DNA from: Ignelater luminosus | Lineage: Eukaryota > Arthropoda > Insecta > Coleoptera > Elateridae | NCBI GenBank assembly: GCA_011009095.1 | Contig: VTPC01091277.1 | Coordinates: 138,210-202,209 of the forward strand | DNA: 64,000 nucleotides | Reading direction: 5' to 3' | In this document: in pieces, positions 1 through 12,640 of the stretch | Position numbering within the stretch: the stretch's first letter is position 1 | How the letters are laid out: every line of letters starts with the position of its first letter | Made by a program: the position numbers and the translations under genes | Notes under the pieces: model-generated | What the model was told of the DNA's origin: nothing | Seen by the model: the letters and a program-made list of their open reading frames with translations, nothing else | Databases searched by the model: none

Positions 1-2280
1 GAGCTTCCACAAGACCATCTAAATATAGAAAAAAGGCAAATATACCGATGGTATCGCAAGTACACGGTTGTAATACTCTGAAGAATGAAATTTTTCATTT
101 CATTTCTAAAGATCGAAATTGCTCAAAATTATAAATTCCTTTCATTCGAGCAGAACTCAGTAAGCCGAGTTGACATCTCTCGTTGCCGATGACGAATCCA
201 GATCCGAATAATTGTCGTCCTTAAGATGTCATTGTTGTTCTGTGTTATCAAGAATTCCATTTTTAGAACATGACAGAAAGAAGATGTCTATAGTTCACTT
301 TTTATCTTTTTGGAATGACTTCACAAGAAGGAAAACTTCTTGTTTTGACTTTAGTCATATTAAACAAATAGAAAACAAAATAAAAAAAGGCACCGCGCTT
401 GTTAATAGCACTAAAACAGTAATTTAATTTGCTCCTGTCAATCTGACATTCACAGGTTATCTTGATTTCACGCAAAGTATAGCCAAACATCTCAAGATAT
501 CACGAACAAGCTTAAAAGTTTTGTTGCGCCTGTAAAGTGTTTCGTACAGGAGGCCCTGACGCAGCAAAGAACATGCCGCAACGAAGACTTTAACCAAGCT
601 TTAACAATTTTCTGTCAACTTAAATTCATTAACTGTTAGTTAATTTTAGGGAAATCAAGTTTGTTTCTGATCTAATTTAAAACGTGCGTAAAGATACCAG
701 ATAATAACGTCATGCCAAAAGGGTAGAATATGAACTATAACTGATGAGTGATGACCAATAAATCACGAGAACTGGACGTCTCTGCTTGCTAGATATTTTT
801 AAAGTATTTGGGAGTTTCAAAAGGAAACGAAGAAAATTTGTCTGCATACGGAAAAGTTTTACAGGAAATCTATACTTAAAATATTCTCAAATTAAATCTC
901 TGTGTTTTAATATGTGTGAAGTAATTAAATACAAATGAAGATTTGATATAGAATTTAGACGAATACTTTGATGAAACCAAAACGTGATTTTGTTTATTGC
1001 TGTTCAACCGATTTCTTGTCAGTTGTTCTGGCAAAGAACGTATGAACAATTTCTTCTAAATGCTGAAAATTCTTTTCTCTGTTTATTATCTAATCCACTA
1101 AGAGGGAAACAAGATAGGGAAGGTCGATACATCTTCAATAATTCTTGAATAGGATAGACTAACTGAATTGGATATGCACAGTTTGGTCTTCTCAATATTT
1201 ATCAACCTTTCATACACTGGTCAGACTTGTTAAGTAAGTTAAATTATTCGAACCGATAAAGTTTTCTTTACCTGTTTGGTGAATGGCTCAAGGGCACAAA
1301 ATTCTGAAGGTGCTCTAGGGCGCGCTAAATCTTAAGGCCGACCTTAATTGTAAACTATTCTTGTGTTATTCCTGGCATGTTAAATTTTGCAATTCTTGAA
1401 ATATAAGAATTTGTCAAGCTCGACTTCTTGTGGAATGCTCGACAACTTTCACAAGAATATTTCTTACCTGGAGAAAGTTTGTTGAATTATGACCAAAAGT
1501 TTTCTTTTTATTTTGAGTTTTTATTTGAGCGTTCGAGAGGCAAATTTCATATTTAAATTTCGGTTTGGTATTTTAAGATCTTGGAATTCTGGAATCCGGA
1601 GTTATAAGATTGCAAGAAGTTCAGAAGTCGAGATTCCCAAGTTGATATGTTTACCGGTTGCTTAAACGTCCATGCCTATGGTTAGACAATGACAGTGATA
1701 TAAATAATTCCAGCTGCTTGCTAATAAAATAAATTGAGAGTACCTTCCGTATTTGTCTAAGCAGGGAAATTACCCAAACTCTGTGTGTTTATCGAGTTAT
1801 GCTACTAAATTGCCAGTCTTATGTACTTAGCCTTAGTAGGTTAGGTAGCGGTTTGGATGATACAGGGTTCTATGCTATATTTACGATTTTTATTGGTTTG
1901 ATATTAGATCCAGTTACACTTCGAAACTGATGAAAGAATTTAACTTAACAGTAACAGAGCCCACAAAGAATTTTCTTCACACATTATTAGTTATTGTAAG
2001 GATTGTTATAACGTTTATAAACTGGTAAACTCATACAAAAACTTTAAAATTATGTTTGAATCTTAATTGCATTAACAAAAATGTTTAAAAATATAAATAA
2101 GTCTGTGTCCGTCATGAAGATTCTCAGATAAGAGTCAAGGTTGCCCACGTGTCGCATTAAGTATATTTACCTGTTCTTTTATTGCCCCAGTTCTAGTGAT
2201 ATTCAGACCAAAGCACTTGATGTCCGACTGAAAACTACAAAAATGAAGTTTGCTGATTAAGTATCTTTGTTGGCCTAGTT
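1..2280. other. AT-rich non-coding stretch
   Basis: No gene, RNA or structured repeat is supported. Two overlapping frames of about 60-70 codons near the left edge (212-490) lie on opposite strands, have no recognisable motif and no supporting splice or promoter signals. A modest CAG|GTAAGA acceptor-plus-donor juxtaposition occurs on the minus strand at about 1465-1475, but its pyrimidine tract is poor. Confidence 0.5.
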
Positions 2281-2289
2281 TTATATAAA

Positions 2290-2481
2290 ATGAAAATCTT
2301 GCTGCTTGTTATATTTAGCATGTTGTGTGGCGTTTCTGTGCTTTGCTAAGCACATCTTAGAATAATTGGTGGAGTGGATGTCAAAAATTCTGGTTTTTTT
2401 CTATCAGATAGGTGTCTCAACCTTTCTCTATCGCCGTCTTTGATTAACGATCGCTAAGCATTATTTCTATCACATGCATTG
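2290..2481 (+). pseudogene. Relic of a secreted trypsin/chymotrypsin-like serine protease, 5' part
   Basis: An ATG at 2290 opens a 19-residue peptide, MKILLLVIFSMLCGVSVLC, which has the form of a signal peptide. A stop (TAA, 2347-2349) interrupts it. The same frame then reads AHLRIIGGVDV, where R-IIGG is the classic zymogen cleavage site of S1 serine proteases. The next expected block appears one frame over at 2402 (YQIGVSTFL), and the first frame resumes with SLINDR, a stop, then ALFLSHAL, resembling the segment around the catalytic histidine; that His codon is 2473-2475. Order and spacing match the family's N-terminal part, but two stops and at least two frame changes make it non-functional. 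Nothing resembling the Asp or Ser regions was found downstream. A TATA-like tatataaa sits directly before the ATG, too close to be its promoter. A chance resemblance is possible, since each motif is short. Confidence 0.5.
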
Positions 2482-5400
2482 TTTTCTTTCTTCCTACAAG
2501 CTTTTGCAATTTCTATGTTCTTTTGTGTATGAAATAATAGTTAAAGCCTTCTTAACTAATCCAAAAATAGTTAATTGCCAATTCTTCTTCAAGAGCTTTT
2601 ACTTTATCAATCGTATAAGAATCTACAGTCTCAATGACCTCTCTGAACTGCACTAGTTTTCTTATGGTAATCTTACAGTAGCAACCATACTTCAAAATTA
2701 AATTAGCTATACCTCAAGTTAAAGGGACAAAAACAGTGGAAAAGTATTGAGGCATTGAACCCACCTTCTTCTTAATCGTGTTTGGGAAAAATTCTCTAAT
2801 CAAATGAATTTTTAGTTGTTCTATTTTGACTATTTGCTATTTAGTCAAAGCAGGCTGTAAAAAAATTTTAATTATGAACTACTACAAAGCCCTTGTAAAT
2901 TAGGTAAATTTCCATATAGTTATTGACTGAGTTAGGGAGGCTGTTTACTTCTTTTTACCTCTACTAATAGAAACCTGTTCTTGATGGTTTGAGATGAGCA
3001 CTATATTAGCATAATTCGCACTTTGATTAATGTAACGCTTCGAATCAAAGCTTTCTTGTTACTACAAATAATGTCAAACGTTAAACCCTATTTTGGCAAT
3101 AATCATTAATCTATTTGTTTGTTGGCAGAGTTGTAAAGCTTTATAATATTTGTACATAGTTTTATAAATCTTCATTCTATGTTTAAGAATCTAATAAGAA
3201 AGCAAATAATATTAATTGGGAACGTGAAAGTATCTAATTACAATCTGCAGTGTCATCTAAAACCTTGTAATAGTGCCTTTGTTTCAGAAGAAGTTTCTTT
3301 ATTTTCTTTCCTTTTATTACGGATCATTTCTAAGGTTAAATTAAATTTTTCAGAATTCCCAAAAGGTGTTTCCATTTCATCAAAATCTCTAAAGTTTCAT
3401 AAATTTTAAACCTAATAGACTGGTAAAATGAGTTGGTTACATTGTCTCAGAAAAAAGACACAAGTGAAACCAGTTGGGGGATTTGCATTTTCCTATTCTC
3501 CCTACGCAATCTGCAATAATCTCATTTAGTACGATCCTCTAGTGTATTAAGCTTGCCGCTTTCTGTACTTCCTGAAGTAGTTCACAACAGGGAACCGTTA
3601 GTTTACTTATAAGGTACTTGCTACTACAGCTTGTAATATACATGATACAAAACTTGATTTTAATGACGGCTGTTTTTTAGCAATAAAAATTCAAATTTTC
3701 GTAATTATAGCAAAAAGAAACGCCGTTGATTAGTGAATTCTTAAAAGTAATGTCTTGTTAACTATAAATAATAGAAGTCATAGAGGTAAAATACTAATAA
3801 ATTTATTATTAAGATGAGTTTGAATAGAAATAACGGTTTGTCTTCAATAAATTTCTAATAAAGTTAATTTAATTTTATTTGTAGTAATTTACACTGGGGT
3901 TTATACCTTTAGCCAATTTAATTTAGTGCCGTTGATATTGTTCGGTTTATTCGTTTTATTTTTCGCGAGACGGTTTTAAACTTTAGATAATAAAAGTAAA
4001 AAGTAATACGGCTTTCGTTGCTTTGGAGTAATACCTTGGAATTTGTTGGTTTTAAACTAAATACAGGAGATTTAAAAAAGTCCACCTTTATTCCGAGTCT
4101 TAACTTCGCTAATTTTAAGTTATTTACTTAATAAATTAATTTGTTTTTGACGTGGCGGTTAATAGCTGATGCTTAGGATAAGGTTATGGTTTTTTCCTAA
4201 ATGAATAAAGAAACACGTTTGGGACGACTAAAGTAAAGAGAATAAATTGCAATGAAGAAGGTCTTTTAATCTTTATGTGTAGTTTAAAAATTAAATATAA
4301 TAGTGATTTGTATTCCTTTCCTTTTTTCTTTCATTTTCTATTCAAATTACAAAATCATTTGCTATGTGCTATAAAATGAAGCTATAATCTACGGAGATAA
4401 TCAAAAGAATATTTCTTTACTAACAAATTGTTATTGTTTCTAACTGTAAAAATAATCTAAATAAATGGATCTGCATTTTTATTGCTTTACTTGTTGCACA
4501 GGTACTTACCCACAGACATACGGGTGTTCCATATAAGAATTCCTTCATAACTTTATTATTATAAAACTTAGACAGAAACAAAACAGCTTTTCCTACTAAA
4601 TCTTCTGTCGACTATTTTTGGTCTTCATTAAATGTTTTACGTTAAGTGTAACGTAATGCTTTAGCGTATTTTTGCATATTTGGATTCCCATTATAATTTC
4701 ATACTCACAATAGGTAATAGTACTAAAAACCTCTTCATTCTATCGCGTTGGCATCGGTAGGCTGCAATTGTCAGACATTTGTGCGACGCTCAATGCCTTT
4801 TCTACTTTGCTACCAGTACCGTAACAATTGGTTATTAGAATATACCAAGACAATTTTATAAAACAATTGGGAACGGTTAACACTGACTTCAAACGTAAAT
4901 ATTACAATATGTTGCGATGGTTTTTTGCCCGTTAGCAAACAAACTTAAATGAAATTTTTAAAATTTTAAAAGTTACAAAAATCTCAGTATGAATGAACTA
5001 TTCTATTTGCGCAATAATTTTGATTTTTACTATACATCTTTAAAATTTATTTTATACTAAAAATCAGTTTCTTCTAATCACATCAATATTGTAATTTCTT
5101 AATCTCAATGATTTACTGATTCCATTTGTAAACGTAGATTTAAGATATTTTATAGTAATCAGGCTTAGTCTAGCATTTAAAATTTTGTAGAATATGTTGA
5201 AAGAAATATTACATTCTAAGCACATTGTTTATTAATTATTAATCCGCCAACTTCGAATCTTTACATTACGTTGAATTTTATTTTTATGAACATTTAAAAG
5301 AGTAGTGTCAACTGATCAAGGCTACTATTTACTTCAGTTAAAGAATCTATTTTTGCAAGTCAGTATGATTTTTAATTAAATAACAAATATCTTTTATAAT

Positions 5401-6539
5401 GTATTTAAAAGATTTCATAAGGTGTTAAAATTAACGCTTTGTTTTAAATGATCAAACAATTTTAAGAACAAAGAAACTAAATTGATGACACATTTGTTAT
5501 TCACCATATGCGTATAAATCATAGAGATAAATTATTTTATTTTTTAATAGAATAATGCTGAGCTAATCCGCAGATGTTAATAAGTTTCAGTTTTTATATA
5601 AAATTGATTACTTAACAAACAATTTAGAATTACAGGATTTCTGTTGACTTCATTCTGTTTTTAATGTTAATGTCAAACGGCACGTGCGAGTTTCTTTAAA
5701 TAAGAAATACATAACAGTTTCTCAAGCATTCAATATTCAGGCAGTTTAAGATTTCATTTAGTCAAGATTCAGTCAGTCAAAAAAGAGATTTAGTTAAAAC
5801 TTAAATGTTTTTAAAGAATCTAGTTGACTACAAATTACTACTTGCAATTAAAGTTGTATCTGATTTGGTATTGAAATTAAGTTGAAATTGTGTATAATTG
5901 CATTTGAAAACAGTAGTGATAATTTTATTTTATAAAATGGATTGTGGCGTTTTCCTCAAGAGGCAGCCAGAATATGAAACTGAAAGGAGTTAATAAATTA
6001 CAAGCTAAGTTTTCTTTGTAGTTAATTATATTTTTGTAAAAGTAAATCATTTGATTAACAAGTCAACAAGTGGAGCATTGACACACCTGAGATAAATGAG
6101 TCAAAATTACAACGGGAAAATAAAATTCTTTGGATGTTCAATGTGTGTGATGTGGTAACTTTTTTTTCTTTGTCGCATACGTACCACCGCAATATGAAAA
6201 TAGTACACCCTGTACATTTTATATGGCTGGGTGTAAAATTAAATTCTCTATCTACTTATATTCATAATTTTCGGAACGATAATGGAAAAAGGTAAATTAC
6301 TTACTCCTATAACAGTCACCAATTCCATTTAAAAGTCAACACTGGAATTCTGATCATGTTCGGTGAAATTCATGAAAAATACTGTTTGGCAGTGGCTTTG
6401 TAATAAATTGTGAAGGTGTAGGTAACTTCAGTTGATGACAAATGAGGGTTTTCTTAACAATCATAGATACATCATATAAACATTTCATTTCTATAATTTC
6501 GGAACCCGTATTAGATAAAATTGGATAAATTAGGTCTTT
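2482..6539. other. AT-rich non-coding stretch
   Basis: No supportable gene. Short plus-strand frames at 2474-2656 and 3179-3409 are hydrophobic and AT-driven without motifs. A slightly GC-richer patch lies at about 4740-4830. Near 4515-4540 the sequence resembles the 'gggtgttcc' edge common in insect DNA transposons and also present at 45595. An E-box (cacgtg) occurs near 5682 and a TCAGTCAG initiator-like motif near 5770, but no coding sequence follows. Confidence 0.45.
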
Positions 6540-8010
6540 GGGGAATTCGGAATCGTTCTAACTGCAGAAGACAGTAGACAAAGTTTCAGTTTTGGGCATG
6601 ATGATACTATATCTATTATAACTGCCATTAGCATTGCAAGCGCTACTAAGAGTTGAAAATGAGAAACTATGATAAAAGCCCTGGGGACTTTTCACATGGA
6701 ATTTTTTGTTGAATTGAAAAATATGCAAAATACGTACAAAAAAAAATGAAAAATGTGAAGAATAATACCATTACGTTACCGTGTTATCACTCTCTATTGT
6801 GCCAAATCGTACATTGTTACATTTCTTGATTTTTTAAAAAGTGTAATTGAATTAGTTGAAAGCACAATTTGACGAATTTCGATTTTTCAATATTTCTCGC
6901 ATCACTCCAAAATTTCATGAAAGTCTTCCTGACATTTTTCATGAATAATATCTTTTTCTGAAATTTTGCATCATTATCTAGGGCGTTGTATTCGGTGATT
7001 GGGATAAGGGAGTTTTAGTGTTTAGAATCCGTCATACATTACGCAATTAGATTCTCAGAGGATAGCGAAGAGAGACTGAGGGTTTTTGTACCACTTGGAC
7101 ACCTTATTATTCTGTGCTCGATAACGGAAACAGGCAAAAGAGTTACATTTGCGGATTAGTGAAGAAGAGGTCTATAGACGATGTATTCTCTCAAGAGTTC
7201 CGTTGAAAACAAAAGACTAACTTAATCTTGGCCCAATTCCAAAACTGCGGAAAAAACCAAATGTTACCGAAAAAAACATTGGTGGAGGTATTGTTCAATC
7301 GCCCTATGTGTATCACTTGTTGCCATATTTGGAAAGCTATCACTTTTCAGCATATCTCTGCTACGAAACGGAACTTTATCATGAGTGGTACTCAATTACA
7401 TAACATGAGCGGGTACGAACGACCATCGTTTGTTTTTTGTCAAGATATTTCGCAAAAACCGAACTTTGAGACGTCTTGAATAATTATAAAAGGCCAGAAA
7501 TGCGGTTTTTTGCAGACAATCTTCCTATCCTTAAATACCTTAGACTGTTAGTCAAAAATTCCTCATGATTGTACCTCAAAATCCTCAAACTTAATTGTTA
7601 AAAATTAAAGATGTCAGGAAAAGTGCCGTTTTCAAATAAATGAAGGTGACAGGGTAAACTGGGCTTCTCTGGATGGCTTTTGACGATCAACAAGTAATTG
7701 TTTTGAAAATCCTAGCAAAAGATGAATATTACTTCTACCATTATAAAACAAGAAATAGGATCACGATTCACTTTTAAGTATCCTAATGCTAAAGCATTAA
7801 AGGGAAAAACTTGGAGCAAAAGTCACTGCGAAATAATTGTAAAATCGTTGGTATCTCGTAAACGGCAACTGCAAGGAATTTCTCCCCAACTAGAAACCTT
7901 TCTTTAATCTTGCAAATTTTGGAAACGAGCATAGTAAATTTTAGGACCTGTAGTTTGTTCAAAAATATAAACATTTCTATAAAGATATTTTTATGAAAAG
8001 TGATCACAAA
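6540..8010. repeat. Anonymous interspersed repeat (probable old transposon remnant)
   Basis: This block is compositionally distinct from its flanks and includes phrases that recur elsewhere in the window. At 7344-7385 it reads 'catatctctgctacgaaacg', a near match to the reverse complement of about 16307-16350. At about 7490 'ggccagaaatgcgg' resembles 16498-16515 on the same strand, and 'cgtaaacggc' recurs at about 7857 and 16490. Such shared blocks in mixed orientation suggest one dispersed, non-coding repeat family. The open frames here (7228-7479, 7722-7907, 7789-8007) show no protein motif. Boundaries are approximate; no inverted termini were identified. Confidence 0.3.
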
Positions 8011-11000
8011 TTAATGTCTATACTTGAATCACTGAAGTAGAATATCCATTCAGATTTAGCATAAGTAAATAACAAATTCAACTACAGTATGATTCAGGGT
8101 TTATGCCAAATTACACAAATGATGCAATACTAGCCGACGTTCCAGTTAAAATAGGGAGCAATTTAGAATCATCCGAGCAAATTATTCGGCCATCATCCCC
8201 TACCCAAAGAATAGCGATTTTGTATTTCAAAACTATCCTATGTCATGCGTGTCCAGTACAAAGGATAGATTTCTTTTAATCACATAATTTATTTATTCAT
8301 TCCTATTCGCTACTGATGTGTTAATATTGCAACTATTACTTGTTAACTGTTTTTGTAAAACAAAATTTAAATCTTTGAACTCAATTTACTTAAGATTAAT
8401 GCAGCACAATATAGGATAGTCTTATCTTGTTATGCACGAATTCAACTCTCGAATCGTATTTCAATCAGGTTTGAAGGTGTATCGTTAATCAACGAGCTAA
8501 AGCATTCAAGAACTATATACTGGAAGATCTGTTTCATATTCATGGCTTTGTTTCTTTCAAAATGCCAAAGAAGAATTATCTTAACAATCTAAATCTTGCT
8601 TTGGTAAATTATGTATATCACATATTTATGTTATTAGTAACTCATAATTATTTTCGTCTTTAAATAATCATCACCTTAAAGAACTGTAAATCACTTGACG
8701 AATTCCAGTTTTAAATATCGTTCGATAGATACAGTAACTTTCTCCAAATTAGCAGGCTTGCAAGAGAACTTCATGGTTCTTATTTAATATCAAAGTTTTG
8801 ATTATACTGATTGTGTGTAAGAACAGGTTGTAAGGCGAAAACCCATTTTTAAAGACTGATTTCGTTCTAATCAAATTGTTTCGGAATATTCAAGGCAAAT
8901 TTGATTTCTTTAACATTTTATTTATGAAGTGGCATATAAAGTGTTAACAATTTCATTACCATTAGTACAAATTCATGTTGTAAATCTTGATAGCAGTTTT
9001 GTTCTATTACCTCTAACAGTAACTGGCACAGACCTTATGTATTCTTTTTATAGGATTTAAATTTATTTAATGAATCTCCAATTTGCATTATTTGACCATT
9101 TTTTGATTTCTCAAAATTGTTATCGAGTCTGTTTCCAAATGTTCCATGTTCCTCGTGGGATGGTATACTTTACATTCTGGTTACAAAAAATGTAAAATTT
9201 ATGGTTAATTTCTAAACCCGATTTTATTTAACATACATTTTAAAATACAAATTGCAAACGTTGAAAAGCCTTTCAAAGCAAAATATAAATCCAATAGGAA
9301 AGTACAAAAAAAAATCAAATATTCATTGAACAGGATTAAATGTGCTGTCGCGAAGGCAAAATGACAACATTTACACGCTGCCTGAGCATCAACAATTGGT
9401 GTAATCGAATTTTTATGTATCGTTTCGAGAACAAAATGACAATTGCATTAAATTAACTTTGGATTAAACCGGAAGCTAGCAATTTTATTATGAAATACAA
9501 TAATTACTATCTTTTATAATCTGGTTTACCATACTTAAATGAAACTTGTTGCTTTTCTTTTTACTTTTTGTTTTTCGAAGCCGAGTTATTTTATATTCTT
9601 TCGTGTTTGCGTGTTGTCGAATTACAGTTACCTTTAATAATAATAAGTTTACAAAATTGTTAATTACCTGCCTTCTTTCTAAAGAAAATATTTTATCATA
9701 ATGAAACAAGTTTTTAATTTTATTTATTATGTGTAAGTGTTGAAAACGAAAATTCGTGCTTTCTTTTTAATAAGAGAAAAATGAATTTAACAAATTCATG
9801 CGTTCGTTCTTATTATTAATTAAACGAGAAAGAAACCAAAGAAAATGAATTGTAGCTCTTGCAAGATAACCACTGCCATTGTAAAGATTTCAATCTTGAG
9901 TTAAATGAGAATGAACAAACAACACGCTTTGAAATTACCAGCAAATAAAGAATTACACCAAGGAAAAAGAGCAAGAAGTGTATAGGGAAGAAAAGTTAAA
10001 AGAATCTCGTTTCTAATTACTTCAATTCCTTGAAAATCACTCTTTTAAAAAATAATTCTTCTTTTATTATTTAACTTCTCCCTTATAATTAACGGTACTT
10101 TTTTGAGACTGAAATATTGTTATGTAAATTCAAAGCATCATTTAAATGGATGACACAGTTTTCAGTCAATATTTAAAAAGCTTCATATTTAGTTCCTTAT
10201 ACAAATAATAGAATTAGTTTGAGTTTGAACTTACTTCAATCTGTGCAAATCAAAAAATTGTTTTTTAGAAATTAATCAAATTTCTAGCAATGCTAACAAA
10301 TCAATAAAGATGGAACAAAATGCTGAATACGTCCCTTCTAAAAGCGTGTGAATTGTTATGCTGATGTGTGAAATACGCACTGGAAATTAAATTTAACTTG
10401 GATTTTAAAATTGAAAAACGAAAAAATTAAGAATTGATTAGGTGGGTCACAAATACAGTTTTGGTAGAGCAAATTAATGTTTATATTATTAAAAATAAAT
10501 AATTTCTGTTGCTAATAAAATCTTTATTGTCGCAAAAAACTGGGTTATTTATTGGTGATAAAATGTATAGATGCAAATCTCAAAAACAAAATAATAGATG
10601 TGGGCTGACTTTCACGATTATAACTGCAAAGCAGGGAAATAACACAGATAAGGTTTTTATTTGTTTATAACATGAAAAGCTAATTGAAACCAAAACACCT
10701 TCTAGTAGATATGCATTTTCAAAATCTTCAAGATACATAAATGATTTTGTTACAAGTAAGAATGGCAGATTCTACTTTTGTAACAAAACCTACTTTTATA
10801 GAGATCAAACTAGGAAATAACCATAACCATAACGAGTCTAGATTTGGATTTTAAACCAGCTTTTTGTCTTGTTTTTTATTCTTATGTAAATTTTATAGAT
10901 TCATTTCGATTATAATTGGATAATTCTCTTCCATTACTTTTGTATTCTCTTTAACTTCATCTTTATTGATTCTCAAATAAACACCATTTCTCTCCAAATA

Positions 11001-11599
11001 CATTATATGTCCTATATTTTCATTCGTAATAATCTTGGGAAATTAAGAAGGTGTCACAGCTGAATGAAACCCATTTCTTTTGGAAAACATTGAGAGATAT
11101 TTCTGATCAACACTTTTTGTGTCTTGAATTTAATCAAATGAAAATATAATTATCCAGCTAAAGGACAAACTAAATTACTGCGAATCACTTCTCGTTCTGG
11201 GAAATCGTAGAACATTTATTTTGAAATTCACATATTGAATCTATCTCTCAACACTTAATGTAAAGGAGTGATTTTTATGAAGATTAATATATGCTTGTTT
11301 GCAACTATTGGGAACAGTTAGGAAAGCTTTTTGTATTTTTGACGTGTAATTTGATGACATGAATTAGTTTTAGCTCGTCTTTGCTACTCTATAAGTGTCT
11401 TACAGAAATGTTTCTTTATTGCGAAGAGAAGTGCAGTAGGGAAAAACAATTAGTTTAGACACAACTCAATAGGCTAATCAATGCATAATGTAAGAAAAGT
11501 TTGAATAATAATTTTATTTTTACTTAAGAAAAAGAATTATAAAATTGACAGTTCACAATAATTCAATGGTTGCTTGTTATATTTGTATTTTTGATAATA
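8011..11599. other. AT-rich non-coding stretch
   Basis: Nothing supportable. The only frame of note is a 73-codon lysine-rich minus-strand frame (9488-9709) with no motif, as expected by chance at this base composition. Confidence 0.5.
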
Positions 11600-11660
11600 A
11601 AAACATGCCCATGTTGACCAGTGTTGCCAGAGACAAAGAAAAATGGAGCCCTTTTTAACA

Positions 11661-11672
11661 TTCCCACTCTCC
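11661..11672 (-). other. Polypurine tract and start of 3' LTR of the copia copy
   Basis: On the minus strand, just past the pol stop, the sequence reads GGAGAGTGGGAA and is followed at 11660 by TGTTAAAAAGGG. A purine run ending at a TG dinucleotide is the expected plus-strand priming site and LTR edge of a copia element. The LTR then runs toward lower coordinates; its other end could not be found. Confidence 0.5.
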
Positions 11673-11674
11673 AT

Positions 11675-12640
11675 TTACATAACACGTTGAGTTGGTCGAG
11701 GTCCCAGGGAGAGGATATCGCAATTAGCTCGTAGCTTAGTCGCCGCCAACGCCTTCGTCATCATATCGCCTTCCTGTAGTTCTATCGGAACGCACTCCAC
11801 TTTGAGACCACTTTCTTCAATACAATGTCTGATGTAGTGGTGTCAGATATCAATGTGCTTCGAACACTTGCGGTGTTCAGTCCCTTTGCGGGACCCTCGA
11901 ACACTTCTAGCTCTTTTAAAAATGTTCGTAGCCACTGAGCCTCTTGTGCAGTATCTGAAGCGCTCGAGTACTCAGCTTTAGCAGCCTCGAGCTCTATGAT
12001 ACTGCTCCGCCAGCCATGATAGCAGTATACCCGCTGATGTCAGCATCAGAATAAGTCTGCGGCTCCAGATTTGCACCTGAATAACAAATACCATAGTCGG
12101 ACGTACCTTTCAGATATTTGAGAATTTTCTTTACAGCCGTCCAGTGCTCCTTTGATGGACTGTTCAGAAATCTGCTTACTTGAGCCACAACTGCTTGACG
12201 ATAGGGTACTTCTCCAGCTGGATTATTTTCTTGTTTTTGAAGAAAAGAATTTGGTTCAGCTGGTACCTTTGCAGATTTGGAGTCTTCCATGTTAAATAAT
12301 TTTAAAACTCGGGACACATAGGACTGTTGATTAATGAAAATAGTTTTATTTGGTCTTTCTCGAATGATTTCTAGACCAGCATATTGATTTAGGTCACACA
12401 CGGTACACTCAAACGTTCTGTTCATTACAGCTATAAACTGATCAAAAACTTTTGGATCATTCATTATTAAAAGTCCATCATCCACAAATAAGGCTAAAAT
12501 GAGATCTTTATTTCTAAATTTGACTTTAAAAATCTCTAAATCCCTAACTGCTGCTACTGATAATAGAATGCGAACGGAATCATATCTCACCACTGGAGCG
12601 AAAGTCTCTTTGAAGTCGATTCCTTCGACAAGCAAGCTTT
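11675..12640 (-). pseudogene. Copia pol: reverse transcriptase (core deleted) and RNase H
   Basis: An open minus-strand frame (11994-12635) begins with GIDFKETFAPVVRYDSVRIL, the canonical start of the copia reverse transcriptase domain, and continues to VRDLEI. It then jumps directly to KDLILALFVDDGLL. FVDD is the catalytic Asp-Asp motif, but roughly 85-90 residues normally lying between, including the first catalytic Asp (FDVKTAFL region), are absent. Downstream are the connection region, a tether near PYRQAV, and the RNase H motif YSDADISGY. After 11994 the reading continues with stops: SKHIDI, then HHYIRHCIEE and GDMMTKALA, the usual copia C-terminus, ending at the TAA at 11675-11677. The protein could not have polymerase activity. 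Confidence 0.88.

Noticed and set aside
1460..1500. Second minus-strand fused CAG|GTAAGA site
   Set aside because: Pyrimidine tract is short and impure and no following donor or open stretch supports it; kept only as a weak companion to 29.5 kb.
2560..2710. Minus-strand open stretch reading FREVIETVDSYTIDKVKALEEELAI
   Set aside because: It looks protein-like, but there is no ATG, no clear splice borders and no recognised family; open stretches of about 50 codons are common by chance here.
4505..4560. Possible minus-strand 5' exon (MKEFLYGTPVCLW followed by GTAAGT)
   Set aside because: The sequence resembles the edge of a dispersed transposon repeat ('gggtgttcc' type), and no further exon is visible.
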